DNA of 62,948 bases from Tubiluchus corallicola (lineage: Eukaryota > Priapulida > Priapulimorpha > Priapulimorphida > Tubiluchidae). Positions 1-10,827 of this stretch are shown in pieces; positions within the stretch are counted from its first letter, which is position 1, and each line of letters starts with the position of its first letter. The stretch is from positions 20,001-82,948 of the forward strand of contig JAQGDQ010000829.1 in NCBI GenBank assembly GCA_030141605.1. The letters run 5' to 3'. The translations under genes were made by a program, and so were the position numbers. Below the pieces are notes generated by a model. The model ran no database searches. It worked only from the letters and a program-made list of their open reading frames with translations, and was not told where the DNA came from.

Positions 1-269
1 TCAAACTACAAGCCATTAAGTTAAATCCATCAGACGGGCACAACTTACTAATAAGTTCAGTCTCACTGCACATGTAAGTCTTAGTCAAACGTCACAGTTT
101 TCAGCTAAGTCAGTTAAAATCTAATCTTGTGTCATTTTTGTTCTTTTAAATAAATTCTTAAAAATGACGAAAATTAGTTACACGAAAAAGTCTATTCAAA
201 TCTCAAAATCACGTGAACCCTCACCATTGTCAACAAAAAATAGGCTAAAGCAAATATTGTAAATTCAAT

Positions 270-3200
270 TTAGTCACCTTTGCTCGTGTTGACATGATTG
301 TTTGTCTTCTTCGTACTGTTGTTATGACTTCTGTTGGTAACATCATTCAAGTCTGCCAATGCATCGTTCTCTTCTTGCTGTTGTATTTCGTTTGTTATAA
401 AGTGATCGTCTGCAACTTCTCTTGTTTTTAACTTCGTAGATTTCATTACACCTGTACTCACATCACCTGTCTTACTCTTGCTTGTGACGTCACAGTTCTT
501 TTTTGCCAGATTGCTGTCAGAATGTTCGTCTCTGAGATAAACGTTGCTGCAAGAAACGCTAAACTTCTGATTTTGGGTCTGTAAACAGGAAGCTGTCTCA
601 ACATGAAGTTTACTTTTGCTTTTAAGCTCACGATTTATAGGAATGTTGTTATGCGTTCTTCTCCGTTCGTCTCCAGCTGACAGGCATCTTCTAGAGCCAG
701 ACAAATTCTGCTGATCACGTAAAGTATCAAGTGCTCTTGCTTCTTCTGGCTCAAGATAACTTGTAGAGAATTTTCTGTTAAGCAATGGTTCTTCCAGTGT
801 TACTTTGACATCAAAATTATCGCAGCTACCTGCCATTTCTTGTTCGGCGAAATTATTGCTTAAATCATGAGCACTAATGTCCAGCTGATCGCTTCTCACA
901 AAATTACCATTCTTGTTACATTCGTCTTGTGTTATCTTACTAGGTTTATTACAAGTTTTATTGTTCGCCACAGAATTGTTCTGATCAGTTTGTTCCTTTC
1001 CATTTGATGATTTTGTTCTTCTATTACTCGCGTTGTTGTACTTGGGTATCGACTGTTCACTTCTGCTTAGCAATAAAAGACCATCATTCTGTTCACGGTT
1101 GCGAGCATTTGCACGCTTATCCATGTTTGTCACTTCTGTTCTTTCGTGTCTTTTCGTTTCTTTGCTGGTCGCATCATGTAACTCAGTTTGGAACTTATCT
1201 GATTGAGAATGTACCGGAAGAGTACATTTTTGAGCAGAACTTCTGCTCTGAGAAGATCTTCTGCTCTTAAATAACAAATTTAGCTCACCATCAGGTGATG
1301 TATTTGTTGTTGTTAGGCAAGAATGACCTTTTGAACAGGAACCTTTGGAGAAACATTGTTTTGCAACTTTACTATGGTGGGGATTATTGGCATCAAACTC
1401 AGGAAACTTCTCACTTGCTCTGGCGTCAAGTGGATAAGATAAGTGAAAAATATCTGCATTGCTGTGCCTTGAAACTTTTTTTGTAAGTTTGTCAACAGTT
1501 TCTTCATAATCAACGTTGTCATTTGATCTGTTTTCTACAGCTGAACGGCAACGTCTGCTGTTTGTTTTACAAGTTCTTCCTATTACGTAGTCACTTCTAG
1601 AATGCATCTTGCACTTGTTAGTTTCCTGCACTGTAAGAGAAGCATTGCTGACTCCTGTTAGCAAGTTTTCCTGATATTTTGTGGTGTCTTTGCTTTCTGC
1701 CACTTTGTCGTCACAAAAGATTTCATCATGAGCACTCAAGATACCAAATTTCTGAATGGTTTCAGTATCGTTTCTCAAGTTCACATCCCCAACTTTGCAA
1801 TCCCGACTTCCCTCATTAATTGGTCCTTCGTCTCCTGAATACTTTGTGTTAAGGTTTTCTATGCTCAGATTTGTGTTTTTTTGCATCACAGCTTCGTCTT
1901 CAGAAAGTACTCCTTGATTTTTGTTGCAATAATTTTCACTGTTCATACTTTCTGATGTAAGACTATGGAAGTCCGAGGTATCACTAATGCAGCTGTTTGT
2001 AAAACTCGTTTCATAGGCGTTTGTCTCGTTATTATTATTGCGCATAGCTTTCGCATGTTCTTTGGTAACTGTGTCGAAATTTCCCGAAAAAACTGGACCA
2101 AAATAATTTTGATCAGACACGACATGCTCTTCCATGTTGGGTGCGGCACAAGTTGAACTGATTTGTGTCTTCAGTATAGAACGCAAACTTGTGTGAAGAT
2201 TTACTTTCATTGCAAATAAGCTGGTATCTGATTGTGTACGTTTGATAAGAATATTCTTGGAATTGGTCTTTGGCGACGGCGACATTAGCAGATTTTCTTT
2301 CCATTTTATGGACTTCTTCGAAGGTTCTTGCGAAAGTAAGCTACTGTTATTGTTGGCTTCGATTTCAACAAGTGGGGAAAGAGCAAAACAGGTCTTTGAC
2401 TTTTTTAGTTGTTTTACTTTGGCTGCGTGTGACTTTTCCTTTGCCTTTAATTTTCGCTGCGCTACCGGCGAATTTTTGGAATTGAGCAGTTGGACCTGAG
2501 AGGAAGCACTTTGTTTAAGGTTTGCAACTCTATTTGCTCCAGAACAGGGCATTGTCTTTGGTCTGCTTGTGTGTTTTTCAAATTTGTGCTTGCGTGACGC
2601 TCCACCAGTAGAGGAGTTGCATCTTTTCGACTTGCCTTTTGCCGGAACTACGACATCCGTAGCTGTAGAAGTTACTTCAGCATCATTAATGCCAATTTCG
2701 TTCCTTCCACTTGATGATTTCTGGTAATTCGCCTGGTTTGTGTTGCTCCGAATATCACTAATTTTTGATGATTCGATGCGCAGTTTAGGCACAAAGCTCA
2801 TTTCACAACTTGAAGTCGCGTTAGATTGCTTTGAATGTGACGTGAGTCGTGAGAGGCTTGGCAATTTTTGTTCTTGAATGTCATGGATGTCGGCCGAAAC
2901 ATTTGTTTGTTGTAGCATCAGTTCTGGGCTCTTTCTGCGGGCTGCTTCGCTGTGGTGGTTTTCGTAAACACGAAAGGAAGAACTTGGTTTATCTCTAACA
3001 GAATTTGGCGACCCTGAAACAACCTCTAGTGCACTTTTTGATGCCACTGCATGGCAGTCAGATTTTTCAAAAGAAGGTGTGCTTAGGAAAAACATTGGTT
3101 TCGAATCAACCGCTGACACTGGTTCGTTAATTTGATTAGTTTGTAGGATGTCTTTCGATGTGGTATTTTCAAGTGTTGAGAGATGTAAGAGATTTTCTGA

Positions 3201-3917
3201 TGATTTAATGCTGTTCAGAGAGTCATTTGAATTGCAGAGTCTTTTCAATTCTGAACATGCCGAATTAGTGCTCCAAGTTACACAACTGTTCGTTAGTGTA
3301 TTTGGTGTATTATATCGTCTAGGTGTCTGCTCAACGGGTTCCAAAGAAACTGAATGACCTCGCGTTTCTTCAGTATACGTTAGAATTGGTATCGGTATCG
3401 TTTCAGTAGTCGGTTCGTATTCTTTTTCTATTGGTATTATTTGCTCATAAGCCAACGTAATCTGAGGAGGGGTAAATTTTGTCATTGTCTTGGGGGGAGG
3501 GGGGCAATATGCATTTGACTTTGTGTAAAATTTGACTGGCGATACAACAATAGCATCCTCTAGTCCAAAATGAGTAGGAATCTGGTTTCTGATACTGCGA
3601 AGACGTGACAATTGTAGACGTTGTCTTCCATTGGGGGCTGCTGCTGCTGGCCTCCGTGGCTTAATGTTACGTCCCGACGATTTTAGTCGAGCGAGTGACT
3701 TGCTCGGTAGAAATTTTGCTTCGGCGCGTTCATTCGGAGAGAGAATTTCGCTCAATTGTTTCTGGGTTCGGAAAATGTTACCAGGTAATGAGTAGTTCAG
3801 TTGCACTAGTTCGCCGTTCGGTTTCTTCCTCCGTCTTTGTTCTTTTTCGTGTTTGAACTTGTAAGACGATTGTGGCTTGTAGTAGCTGCTGCTTTCATTC
3901 CAAGTCGATTTATACAT
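270..3917 (-). CDS. Large single-exon ORF, uncharacterised low-complexity protein (1215 aa)
   Basis: An uninterrupted reading frame of 1215 codons runs from ATG at 3917 to TAA at 270-272. The frame extends 10 codons further 5' to a TTG at 3945-3947, but an in-frame TGA lies directly before it. The ATG at 3917 is preceded by AAAA, a favourable eukaryotic context, so I take it as the start. The protein is rich in Ser, Asn, Thr and Lys, with scattered Cys. Near the N-terminus is a basic cluster (KEQRRRKK, about residues 26-33) that could act as a nuclear signal. Residues 90-95 are PAAAAP and 139-142 are PPPP. I see no signal peptide, membrane segment or known domain, and composition suggests intrinsic disorder. 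An open frame this long in AT-rich DNA is strong evidence for coding. It could be the large exon of a spliced gene rather than an intronless gene. I do not recognise the family. Confidence 0.8.
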   Translation of the reverse strand: MYKSTWNESSSYYKPQSSYKFKHEKEQRRRKKPNGELVQLNYSLPGNIFRTQKQLSEILSPNERAEAKFLPSKSLARLKSSGRNIKPRRPAAAAPNGRQRLQLSRLRSIRNQIPTHFGLEDAIVVSPVKFYTKSNAYCPPPPKTMTKFTPPQITLAYEQIIPIEKEYEPTTETIPIPILTYTEETRGHSVSLEPVEQTPRRYNTPNTLTNSCVTWSTNSACSELKRLCNSNDSLNSIKSSENLLHLSTLENTTSKDILQTNQINEPVSAVDSKPMFFLSTPSFEKSDCHAVASKSALEVVSGSPNSVRDKPSSSFRVYENHHSEAARRKSPELMLQQTNVSADIHDIQEQKLPSLSRLTSHSKQSNATSSCEMSFVPKLRIESSKISDIRSNTNQANYQKSSSGRNEIGINDAEVTSTATDVVVPAKGKSKRCNSSTGGASRKHKFEKHTSRPKTMPCSGANRVANLKQSASSQVQLLNSKNSPVAQRKLKAKEKSHAAKVKQLKKSKTCFALSPLVEIEANNNSSLLSQEPSKKSIKWKENLLMSPSPKTNSKNILIKRTQSDTSLFAMKVNLHTSLRSILKTQISSTCAAPNMEEHVVSDQNYFGPVFSGNFDTVTKEHAKAMRNNNNETNAYETSFTNSCISDTSDFHSLTSESMNSENYCNKNQGVLSEDEAVMQKNTNLSIENLNTKYSGDEGPINEGSRDCKVGDVNLRNDTETIQKFGILSAHDEIFCDDKVAESKDTTKYQENLLTGVSNASLTVQETNKCKMHSRSDYVIGRTCKTNSRRCRSAVENRSNDNVDYEETVDKLTKKVSRHSNADIFHLSYPLDARASEKFPEFDANNPHHSKVAKQCFSKGSCSKGHSCLTTTNTSPDGELNLLFKSRRSSQSRSSAQKCTLPVHSQSDKFQTELHDATSKETKRHERTEVTNMDKRANARNREQNDGLLLLSRSEQSIPKYNNASNRRTKSSNGKEQTDQNNSVANNKTCNKPSKITQDECNKNGNFVRSDQLDISAHDLSNNFAEQEMAGSCDNFDVKVTLEEPLLNRKFSTSYLEPEEARALDTLRDQQNLSGSRRCLSAGDERRRTHNNIPINRELKSKSKLHVETASCLQTQNQKFSVSCSNVYLRDEHSDSNLAKKNCDVTSKSKTGDVSTGVMKSTKLKTREVADDHFITNEIQQQEENDALADLNDVTNRSHNNSTKKTNNHVNTSKGD

Positions 3918-4024
3918 TTTTGTTCTTGATGTAAAACAAAGATCCAATCAAGCAATTGCCACGTTTGTCACTACATTAATTAATAACAATTCTGAGCTCA
4001 TCACAATCATACTCATAGAGAATG

Positions 4025-5120
4025 TAGGAACGTTTGGTACAAGTAAGTTTGGTACCAGAAAAGTGAATTTTTAAAATATGAAAATTTTGGTACTGGTTAA
4101 TTGGGGTAGTATGATCTTTAGGTACAAGGAATTTTTGATACTAGGAAAATGTTTTAATAGCGAATGGTTAGCAGAAGGAAAATATGTGTAGAAGGAATAT
4201 GGTGCTACGGATGTTTAGTACTAAGAAATTGCGGGCAAAGAACATCTGCTACTAAGAAAATATGGTGCTACGGATGTTTAGTACTAAGAAAGGGCGGTAC
4301 AAGGAAGTTCTGTTACTAAGAGAATATGGTGCTACGGATGTTTAGTGCTAAGAAAGTGCGGTACAAGGAAGTTCTGCTACTAAGAAAATATAGTGCTACG
4401 GATATTTAGTACTAAGAAAGGGCGGTACAAAGAAGATCTGCTACCAAGAGAATATGGTGCTACGGATGTTTAGTACTAAGAAAGTGCGGTACAAGGAAGT
4501 TCTGCTACTAAGAAAATATGGTGCTACGGATGTTTAGTACTAAGAAATTTCGGGCAAGGAAGTTCTGCTACTAAGAAAATATGGTACCACGGATGTTTAG
4601 TACTAAGAAAGTGCGGTACAAGGAAGTTCAGCTACTAAGAGAATATGGTACTACGGATATTTAGTACTAAGAAAGTGCGGTACAAGGAAGTTCAGCTACT
4701 AAGAGAATATGGTACTACGGATATTTAGTACTAAGAAAGGGCGGTACAAGGAAGTTCAGCTACTAAGAGAATATGGTGCTACGGATGTTTAGTACTAAGA
4801 AAGTGCGGTACAAGGAAGTTCAGCTACTAAGAGAATATGGTACTACGGATATTTAGTACTAAGAAAGTGCGGTACAAGGAAGTTCAGCTACTAAGAGAAT
4901 ATGGTACTACGGATATTTAGTACTAAGAAAGTGCGGTACAAGGAAGTTCTGCTACTAAGAGAATATGGTACAACGGATGTTTAGTACTAAGAAAGTGCAG
5001 GCAAGGAAGTTTTGCTACTAAGAAAATATGGTACCTGAATAATTGCGTGCTAGGAAAGTTCGGTACTGGAAAATTTGGTACTAAAAAGAAAATTCCAAAA
5101 GTACCAGGACCAAATTTATT
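4025..5120. repeat. Minisatellite, 64-bp unit built from about 16-bp subrepeats
   Basis: From about 4150 to 5040 a 64-bp unit (with GTGCTACGGATGTTTAGTAC, then TAAGAAAGTGCGGTACAAGG) repeats about 13 times. Within each unit a roughly 16-bp motif of the type GGTACTAAGAAAGT recurs four times. More diverged subrepeats of the same motif extend to 4025 on the left and 5120 on the right, so the array has a higher-order structure. The open frames seen across it are by-products of the repeat. Confidence 0.9.
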
Positions 5121-5930
5121 AGTACCAAACTTACTGCGCACCCTCTTTGAAGCAGAAGTCTCGTCACATGATCACACACACTGTTCTAAACTAGTATGGA
5201 GGGTCACATCCTGCCAACGAGTAAGTGAGTCTTGTTTACACTTCCACCTACGTATATCAGCAGCAGTAAGTTAAATAATTAAAACGTATAGGCGGCTTAG
5301 GGATAATTAATTATGCATCAAATCACATCAGCCTTAACGACGTCTATAAATTCTCGGAGAGTTCTCTCAACTGCAGACGAAATGTATTACTAAACGAACT
5401 GAGAAATGGCGTCTTAAATCTTGTGTATTGTACCAAAAATGGAAATTTAGTATCAGCCCTACCTTACTTTGTAAAGGACTCTCTTATTTTCATACCTTGT
5501 TACTGAATTTCAGAAAAATAGGGATTAAATATGTTTGGCTTTTGAGGTGACTGCTTATAACGCATTGTGGTCTTGAATATTGTATTAGGATCTTACAATT
5601 TAGTATATTAACTTAACAGCATTTTTTTGTCACTAGACAGGAAGCTTGTTTTATTAATAACCTTGATTTTAGCACTCACTTTAATACTCCTTGTTTAATA
5701 TCATTGTAAATATTATTATGCGCCCCTCTAAACAGCTAATTACAGAATGGTAACATTTAATATTATAGGATTCACTGTATCTATGTAAAATTGCAAAATG
5801 TGTGGCAGAAATTTTTGCCTGCGAAAAGAGGCTCATAAAGACTTATCATCATCATAGTCTCAAGTGCGTAACATACATAAGCTTATGTTATTATTTTTGT
5901 TGGTATTCGTATAGCTAGTTAGGTAGTTTA
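5121..5930. other. Non-coding stretch, nothing recognised
   Basis: AT-rich unique sequence with no convincing ORF, RNA gene or repeat structure that I can see. Confidence 0.5.
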
Positions 5931-5935
5931 TTTAT

Positions 5936-6440
5936 TGACATTAATACAGGGAAAATACTCTACAAAATTAACAATCTTACAAAAATATCTATCTTATATA
6001 CTATATATCTTATATACTATCTAAATGTCTATCTTATATATATTATACTAGAGTTAGAGTTAGTGCGCATAATAAACCAAATTTTATGATTTAAATAAGT
6101 TCAAAACTTTGTATGAAAGCAACGAAAAGTAATTTGTTGAATGCATTAAATCAAACATATTATTAAAGGATTGGTTTTCAAAACGCTCTGTAAGCTGACA
6201 ATCTAACAAAACATGTTCGTCACCTTGTATACTTCTGCCACATATTCAAAGCCTTTGATCATAAGGGATTCTACTCCATCTACGAGTTTCCACTTTTAAA
6301 CGATGCGATGACAATCTCATACGTGAAGCTGCTATTCTACAATGTTCTAACAAGCAAAGAATTCTAGTATGCAAAGCATCGACAGACAATTGTGGATTAA
6401 TATCCTGAGACAGTATTGCTTACATGTTTGATCTGACGCT
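5936..6440 (-). mobile_element. 3' end of a degenerate non-LTR retrotransposon
   Basis: Read on the - strand, about 6400-6160 gives the peptide RMRLSSHRLKVETRRWSRIP. A frame-shifted Cys-rich continuation follows (CGRSIQGDEHVLLDCQLTER). This matches the style of the C-terminal Cys/His segment of many non-LTR reverse transcriptases (SH.L.IE.GR..RIP....C..C....EDE.H.LL.C). Downstream on the same strand the sequence becomes AT-rich with A/T tail-like tracts near 5936. Stops and frameshifts show it is dead. Clade not determined. Confidence 0.55.
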
Positions 6441-6554
6441 TTTATTTTATCCTTTATACTATTCATTCCAGCTTTTATAAATTCCGTCACATGTAGCCTG
6501 TTACATACAGTAGTTACATACTACACACTCTGTGGACCGAAATCTTGTAAATAT

Positions 6555-7260
6555 TGTTCCCCGCGCACGCTCAGTCAAGGTTGACTTTGCGCATGCGCAA
6601 AGTCACTTGCTATAAAAGCGGTGAGCACGTAGGTTACTACGTCTCTGTCGTGCTCTCACGTCCACCATGTGTGCTGCTCTTTTCAGTGCTTAACAGGATT
6701 GTTGTTTGGGGTAGGTACGGCGTAGTTTGAACCTGATTATTTATCTTTTGTATTTCTTTCTCTGCACTCTGTCCTAGTAGAATGCAAAGCGCGCCAACGG
6801 AAGCTGACTGCTCAGCCGTCTTCGCGGCCCTCGACCCCCTGGCAGCCCCCAGGGGAGGGCTCCGCAACAATATTATCTATTATAAAAAGAGCTAGATGAT
6901 CATTTTTATTCAAGATAGTTGTTATCGACTGCTGATTTATTGCTGGTGACTGGTGATTGTTTTTGCCTGCAGGTGTCAGCACCGTATAGTCTGCGTTTGT
7001 GATTGGTTTGGTCTGTCGTCTTGTTGGTGGCGCCACCAGTTAGTTGCTTTGCTTTTGCTACGACGTCAGACACGGGTCTCTTGGATTTTGCAGATATTCG
7101 TTTTGTGCTTAAAACTTGATCTGATTTCTTCACTTGTTTCGTCTCAGCATTCGGTACTTTGGCGTTTATTTACTTCCCCTTGTCGGTAAAACACGTATAT
7201 CTCCCGAGGTTAAATAAATTTTTTGCGATACAGAAAATCGGCCCCCACATTTCGTTTTAG
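6555..7260 (+). mobile_element. LTR-like element or orphan promoter region
   Basis: The segment opens with TGTTCCCCGCG. It contains a TATAAAA box at 6611-6617 and an AATAAA at 7213-7218, the order expected for U3-R-U5 of an LTR. The 5-mer AATAT occurs directly before it (6550-6554) and after it (7261-7265), which could be a target duplication. The right end is TTTTAG rather than the usual CA, although CCCCCACA lies 11 bases inside. A 75-codon open frame (7281-7508) follows, which could be the start of a gag-like ORF cut off by the satellite. It could instead be a decayed host promoter. Confidence 0.35.
6583..6604. promoter_or_regulatory. 22-bp perfect palindrome with NRF1-like core, upstream of a TATA box
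   Basis: The core TTTGCGCATGCGCAAA lies in a perfect palindrome that begins GAC and ends GTC. GCGCATGCGC is the known NRF1 binding consensus. A TATAAAA box follows 7 bases after the palindrome, at 6611. The arrangement looks like a promoter, probably that of the surrounding LTR-like element. Binding is inferred. Confidence 0.45.
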
Positions 7261-7492
7261 AATATTGTTACGAAAGCGAGATGCCCTTTATTTTCGACCC
7301 TCCCCCTCTACATTGTGATGGTTTCATCCATTACGAAGCCATTGCATATCAGCGTTGCATAGCAGCTATAAGTAGCTGGTATGGAATGGCCTCGTCGGTT
7401 CAGTGGGCTGACGGGCAGGTGCGTCTTCCATCTCAGCACCTGTTCCGCATTGGCAACCGGCATGGAGCACGATGGGGTAGACGTCTGACGTG

Positions 7493-8865
7493 TTACTTAA
7501 TTCAGTAATTTTACTCTTATTACTACTTGATTCAGTAATTTTACTCTTATTACTACTTAATTCAGTAATTTTACTCTTATTACTTTGATTCAGTAATTTT
7601 ACTCTTACTACTTAATTCAGTAATTTTACTCTTACTACTTAACTCAGTAATTTTACTCTTACTACTTAACTCAGTAATTTTACTCTTACTACTTAATTCA
7701 GTAATTTTACTCTTACTACTTAATTCAGTAATTTTACTCTTACTACTTAATTCAGTAATTTTACTCTTACTACTTAATTCAGTAATTTTACTCTTACTAC
7801 TTAATTCAGTAATTTTACTCTTACTACTTAATTCAGTAATTTTACTCTTACTACTTAATTCAGTAATTTTACTCTTACTACTTAACTCAGTAATTTTACT
7901 CTTACTACTTAACTCAGTAATTTTACTCTTACTACTTAACTCAGTAATTTTACTCTTACTACTTAACTCAGTAATTTTACTCTTACTACTTAACTCAGTA
8001 ATTTTACTCTTACTACTTAACTCAGTAATTTTACTCTTACTACTTAACTCAGTAATTTTACTCTTACTACTTAACTCAGTAATTTTACTCTTACTACTTA
8101 ACTCAGTAATTTTACTCTTACTACTTAACTCAGTAATTTTACTCTTACTACTTAACTCAGTAATTTTACTCTTACTACTTAACTCAGTAATTTTACTCTA
8201 CTCTTACTACTTAACTCAGTAATTTTACTCTACTCTTACTACTTAACTCAGTAATTTTACTCTTATTACTACTTAATTCAGTAATTTTACTCTTATTACT
8301 ACTTGATTCAGTAATTTTACTCTTATTACTACTTAACTCAGTAATTTTACTCTTATTACTACTTAACTCAGTAATTTTACTCTTACTACTTAATTCAGTA
8401 ATTTTACTCTTACTACTTAACTCAGTAATTTTACTCTTACTACTTAATTCAGTAATTTTACTCTTACTACTTAATTCAGTAATTTTACTCTTACTACTTA
8501 ACTCAGTAATTTTACTCTTACTACTTAACTCAGTAATTTTACTCTTACTACTTAACTCAGTAATTTTACTCTTACTACTTAATTCAGTAATTTTACTCTT
8601 ACTACTTAACTCAGTAATTTTACTCTTACTACTTAATTCAGTAATTTTACTCTTACTACTTAATTCAGTAATTTTACTCTTACTACTTAACTCAGTAATT
8701 TTACTCTTACTACTTAACTCAGTAATTTTACTCTTACTACTTAACTCAGTAATTTTACTCTACTCTTACTACTTAACTCAGTAATTTTACTCTACTCTTA
8801 CTACTTAACTCAGTAATTTTACTCTACTCTTACTACTTAACTCAGTAATTTTACTCTTACTACTG
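7493..8865. repeat. Minisatellite, 27-bp unit (about 50 copies)
   Basis: The unit CTTAACTCAGTAATTTTACT plus CTTACTA repeats almost perfectly for 1.37 kb. The first copies and a patch near 8260-8370 are 30 bp because of an extra ATT. Copies with an extra CTACT occur near 8200 and 8760-8840. C/T alternation in TTAAYTCAG occurs in blocks, which suggests multi-unit duplication. Confidence 0.95.
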
Positions 8866-9830
8866 TTGTTTTACGTTTTCTTCTCAACTATGCGACAATC
8901 GGCGTTTTAGCACCATCCGCTCATCGTTACAGCATCATAAAGAAACATTTATCTAACTGATTAGTTTGCTTCTAAATACAGTCTTGTACTTTCGAATGTT
9001 ATGACTTTGCCCATAGAATAGGTCTGTATAAATAATACGTTATGTAATGTTAGTACTGGTCTGCTAATTAGGTAATTAATCAACTAATCAATTCCCGCGA
9101 CGAGAGCTGTGAAGTAGATCTTTATCGCTTTAGTTTTCTAGCACGGTCCGCAATAAACCGTTTTAGTGTGATGATGTCTTATACTAGGTTCGTAAGACAG
9201 ATAGTACATTTATAAAAAAAATCAGTTTTCCAAACTGTTTCGTTATTGTTATAAGGCATGTAAGAGCAAACACGTATGCATGTATTTCGTGTGTAGATAT
9301 CTAGAAGATTTGCAGTTCTTCTGTGCGTAACATGATGTCGAATTACTGCTTCTTTTGACCATGGTGGTGACGATAACGATGATGATGACGACGACGGTGA
9401 TGACGGCTTGTTGTGTAGTACTTTGTACTTGTTCGTTATGTGGCAGTTATATAGGAACTGGACTCAGTAACTGCCTGTGGTGTGTTATGCAATGCTTGCT
9501 TTACATGAATATGAACGGATACACATTTCCGAGGAGAATGAGAATTTTTTAATATAGGGCGCCTAAAATGTGGCGCCCTAGGCTATATCCTATTTAGTCT
9601 ATTGGTTAATACGCCCCTGACTACAGAAAAAACACTTAGTCTGTTATATTTCCAAATATTAATCTATTTTTAGAATGTCGGTACAAGTACGAAACCTGCA
9701 TCATGCAAGACAGTAAGAAAATATCTTCGGTTCTGTGAGAACTTAATAAATAATGCATCATTAAATCATTTTATAAAATCCATTCTATCTATCTCTAATT
9801 AACTTTATGCGGATTAACTGAGTTAGGAAA
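8866..9830. other. Non-coding stretch with a short GAT/GAC-rich patch
   Basis: No gene is supported. At 9357-9410 a degenerate trinucleotide run (GATGATGATGACGACGACGG) creates a 65-codon open frame that I do not regard as a gene. Confidence 0.5.
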
Positions 9831-9874
9831 GAGAATGTGCAATATTTATAATGTACGCACAACAAAATAAAAGA

Positions 9875-9889
9875 GTTGCCTTTGACAAC
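9875..9889. promoter_or_regulatory. X-box-like palindrome upstream of orphan exon A
   Basis: GTTGCCTTTGACAAC fits the RFX X-box consensus (RYYNYY, 1-3 bases, RRNRAC). It lies 213 bp upstream of the ATG at 10088. The same 15-mer, within the longer AGAGTTGCCTTTGACAAC, occurs upstream of genes B and B'. RFX binding is inferred from the consensus. Confidence 0.45.
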
Positions 9890-10087
9890 ATGTAATCATC
9901 TCAATATGTAATTGGGCAATAAGTAATGTATTGGAGGCAACAGTGTAATCATTTCAGTGTGCTTATGGTCAATTAGACTCACTATTGTAATAAATGTGAA
10001 CTGTGCTACACGTACAAAGCCAGCGTCACCACACCTACTAAAAACCGAAATTGCACAAGGATTTTCTACATTTTCTAAATTGTCAAC

Positions 10088-10142
10088 ATGTCATCAAAGA
10101 CTGTCCTGAGTTTAGCAACATTTGCCATACTATGCGGTGCTG
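10088..10142 (+). pseudogene. Orphan signal-peptide exon of a Ly6/LU gene (copy A)
   Basis: The exon reads MSSKTVLSLATFAILCGA and stops in phase 1 at a GTAGGT donor. It aligns residue for residue with the first exons of B (MSAKNILCLATFALLCGA), B' and C, and its upstream DNA carries the same AGAGTTGCCTTTGACAAC element. I could find no matching LU exon 2 or 3 between here and the next first exon at 18621. That interval is filled with transposon debris. It is probably a decayed copy that lost its body, or possibly a distal alternative first exon for gene B. The exon itself is intact. Confidence 0.6.
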
Positions 10143-10229
10143 GTAGGTATCTTTTGTATGTCGGATTTGAATCAATTTGAATTATTTATTTTGGAATCTA
10201 GACCACATAAAATGCCAATTCTACATATA

Positions 10230-10827
10230 GGGGAGACCCGGGTAAAGTGGATCACTTAAGGGTTTTCGCTCATAGAGTTCAAGACGTTTGATCTGTAACA
10301 ATCAATTACATGCCCTATTCTTCCATAGGAAACTCTGCTATATTCATGTGGTAAAAACTTATAATTACTATTACTCGTTTAGCAGATAATTCCGAAATAC
10401 GAAACCAAAATTTCTAGGGCAAAGTGGATCTTTTACGGGGAAAGTGGATCATACCGGAGCTGTTGAGCTCAACATAACTAACAATATCTTTTAAATGGAT
10501 TTTGTCTATTTTGCAAAAGTAAATTGATATGAAGCAGCAATGAACCATCCATCATATGTAAAAACGGTAGCGAATAAATCTGCGCTAACTGGAATTTATC
10601 ATCATGATCTATAAAGGTGTAAAATCGCAAGAAAGTGGGTGAAAAACTTACTTTTGTGTACCGCGCTTAGACAAACTTTGCAAAGGTCGAGATGAGTACT
10701 TTATGCAGAGTACACAGTAGATGATGACGTAGCATCACACAGTGCGTAGACTGCGACACCTTACGGAAAAAAGAGCAAACACATTTGATCCGCTTTGCCC
10801 AGTGATCCACTTTACCCGGGTTTCCCC
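10230..10827. mobile_element. Inverted-repeat DNA element with TA flanks
   Basis: The left end GGGGAGACCCGGGTAAAGTG and the right end, ending CCCGGGTTTCCCC, are inverted repeats of about 27 bp with one or two mismatches. Both ends are flanked by TA (10228-10229, 10828-10829). The motif AAAGTGGATC recurs inside, near 10421-10451. There is no transposase ORF, so this is a non-autonomous element of a TA-duplicating family. The superfamily is not determined. Confidence 0.8.

Noticed and set aside
3918-3947. TTG-initiated extension of the large ORF
   Set aside because: TTG start is unlikely in a eukaryote; the ATG ten codons in has a good context.
7493-8865. CRISPR-like direct repeat array
   Set aside because: Repeats are contiguous with no unique spacers; a minisatellite in a eukaryote.
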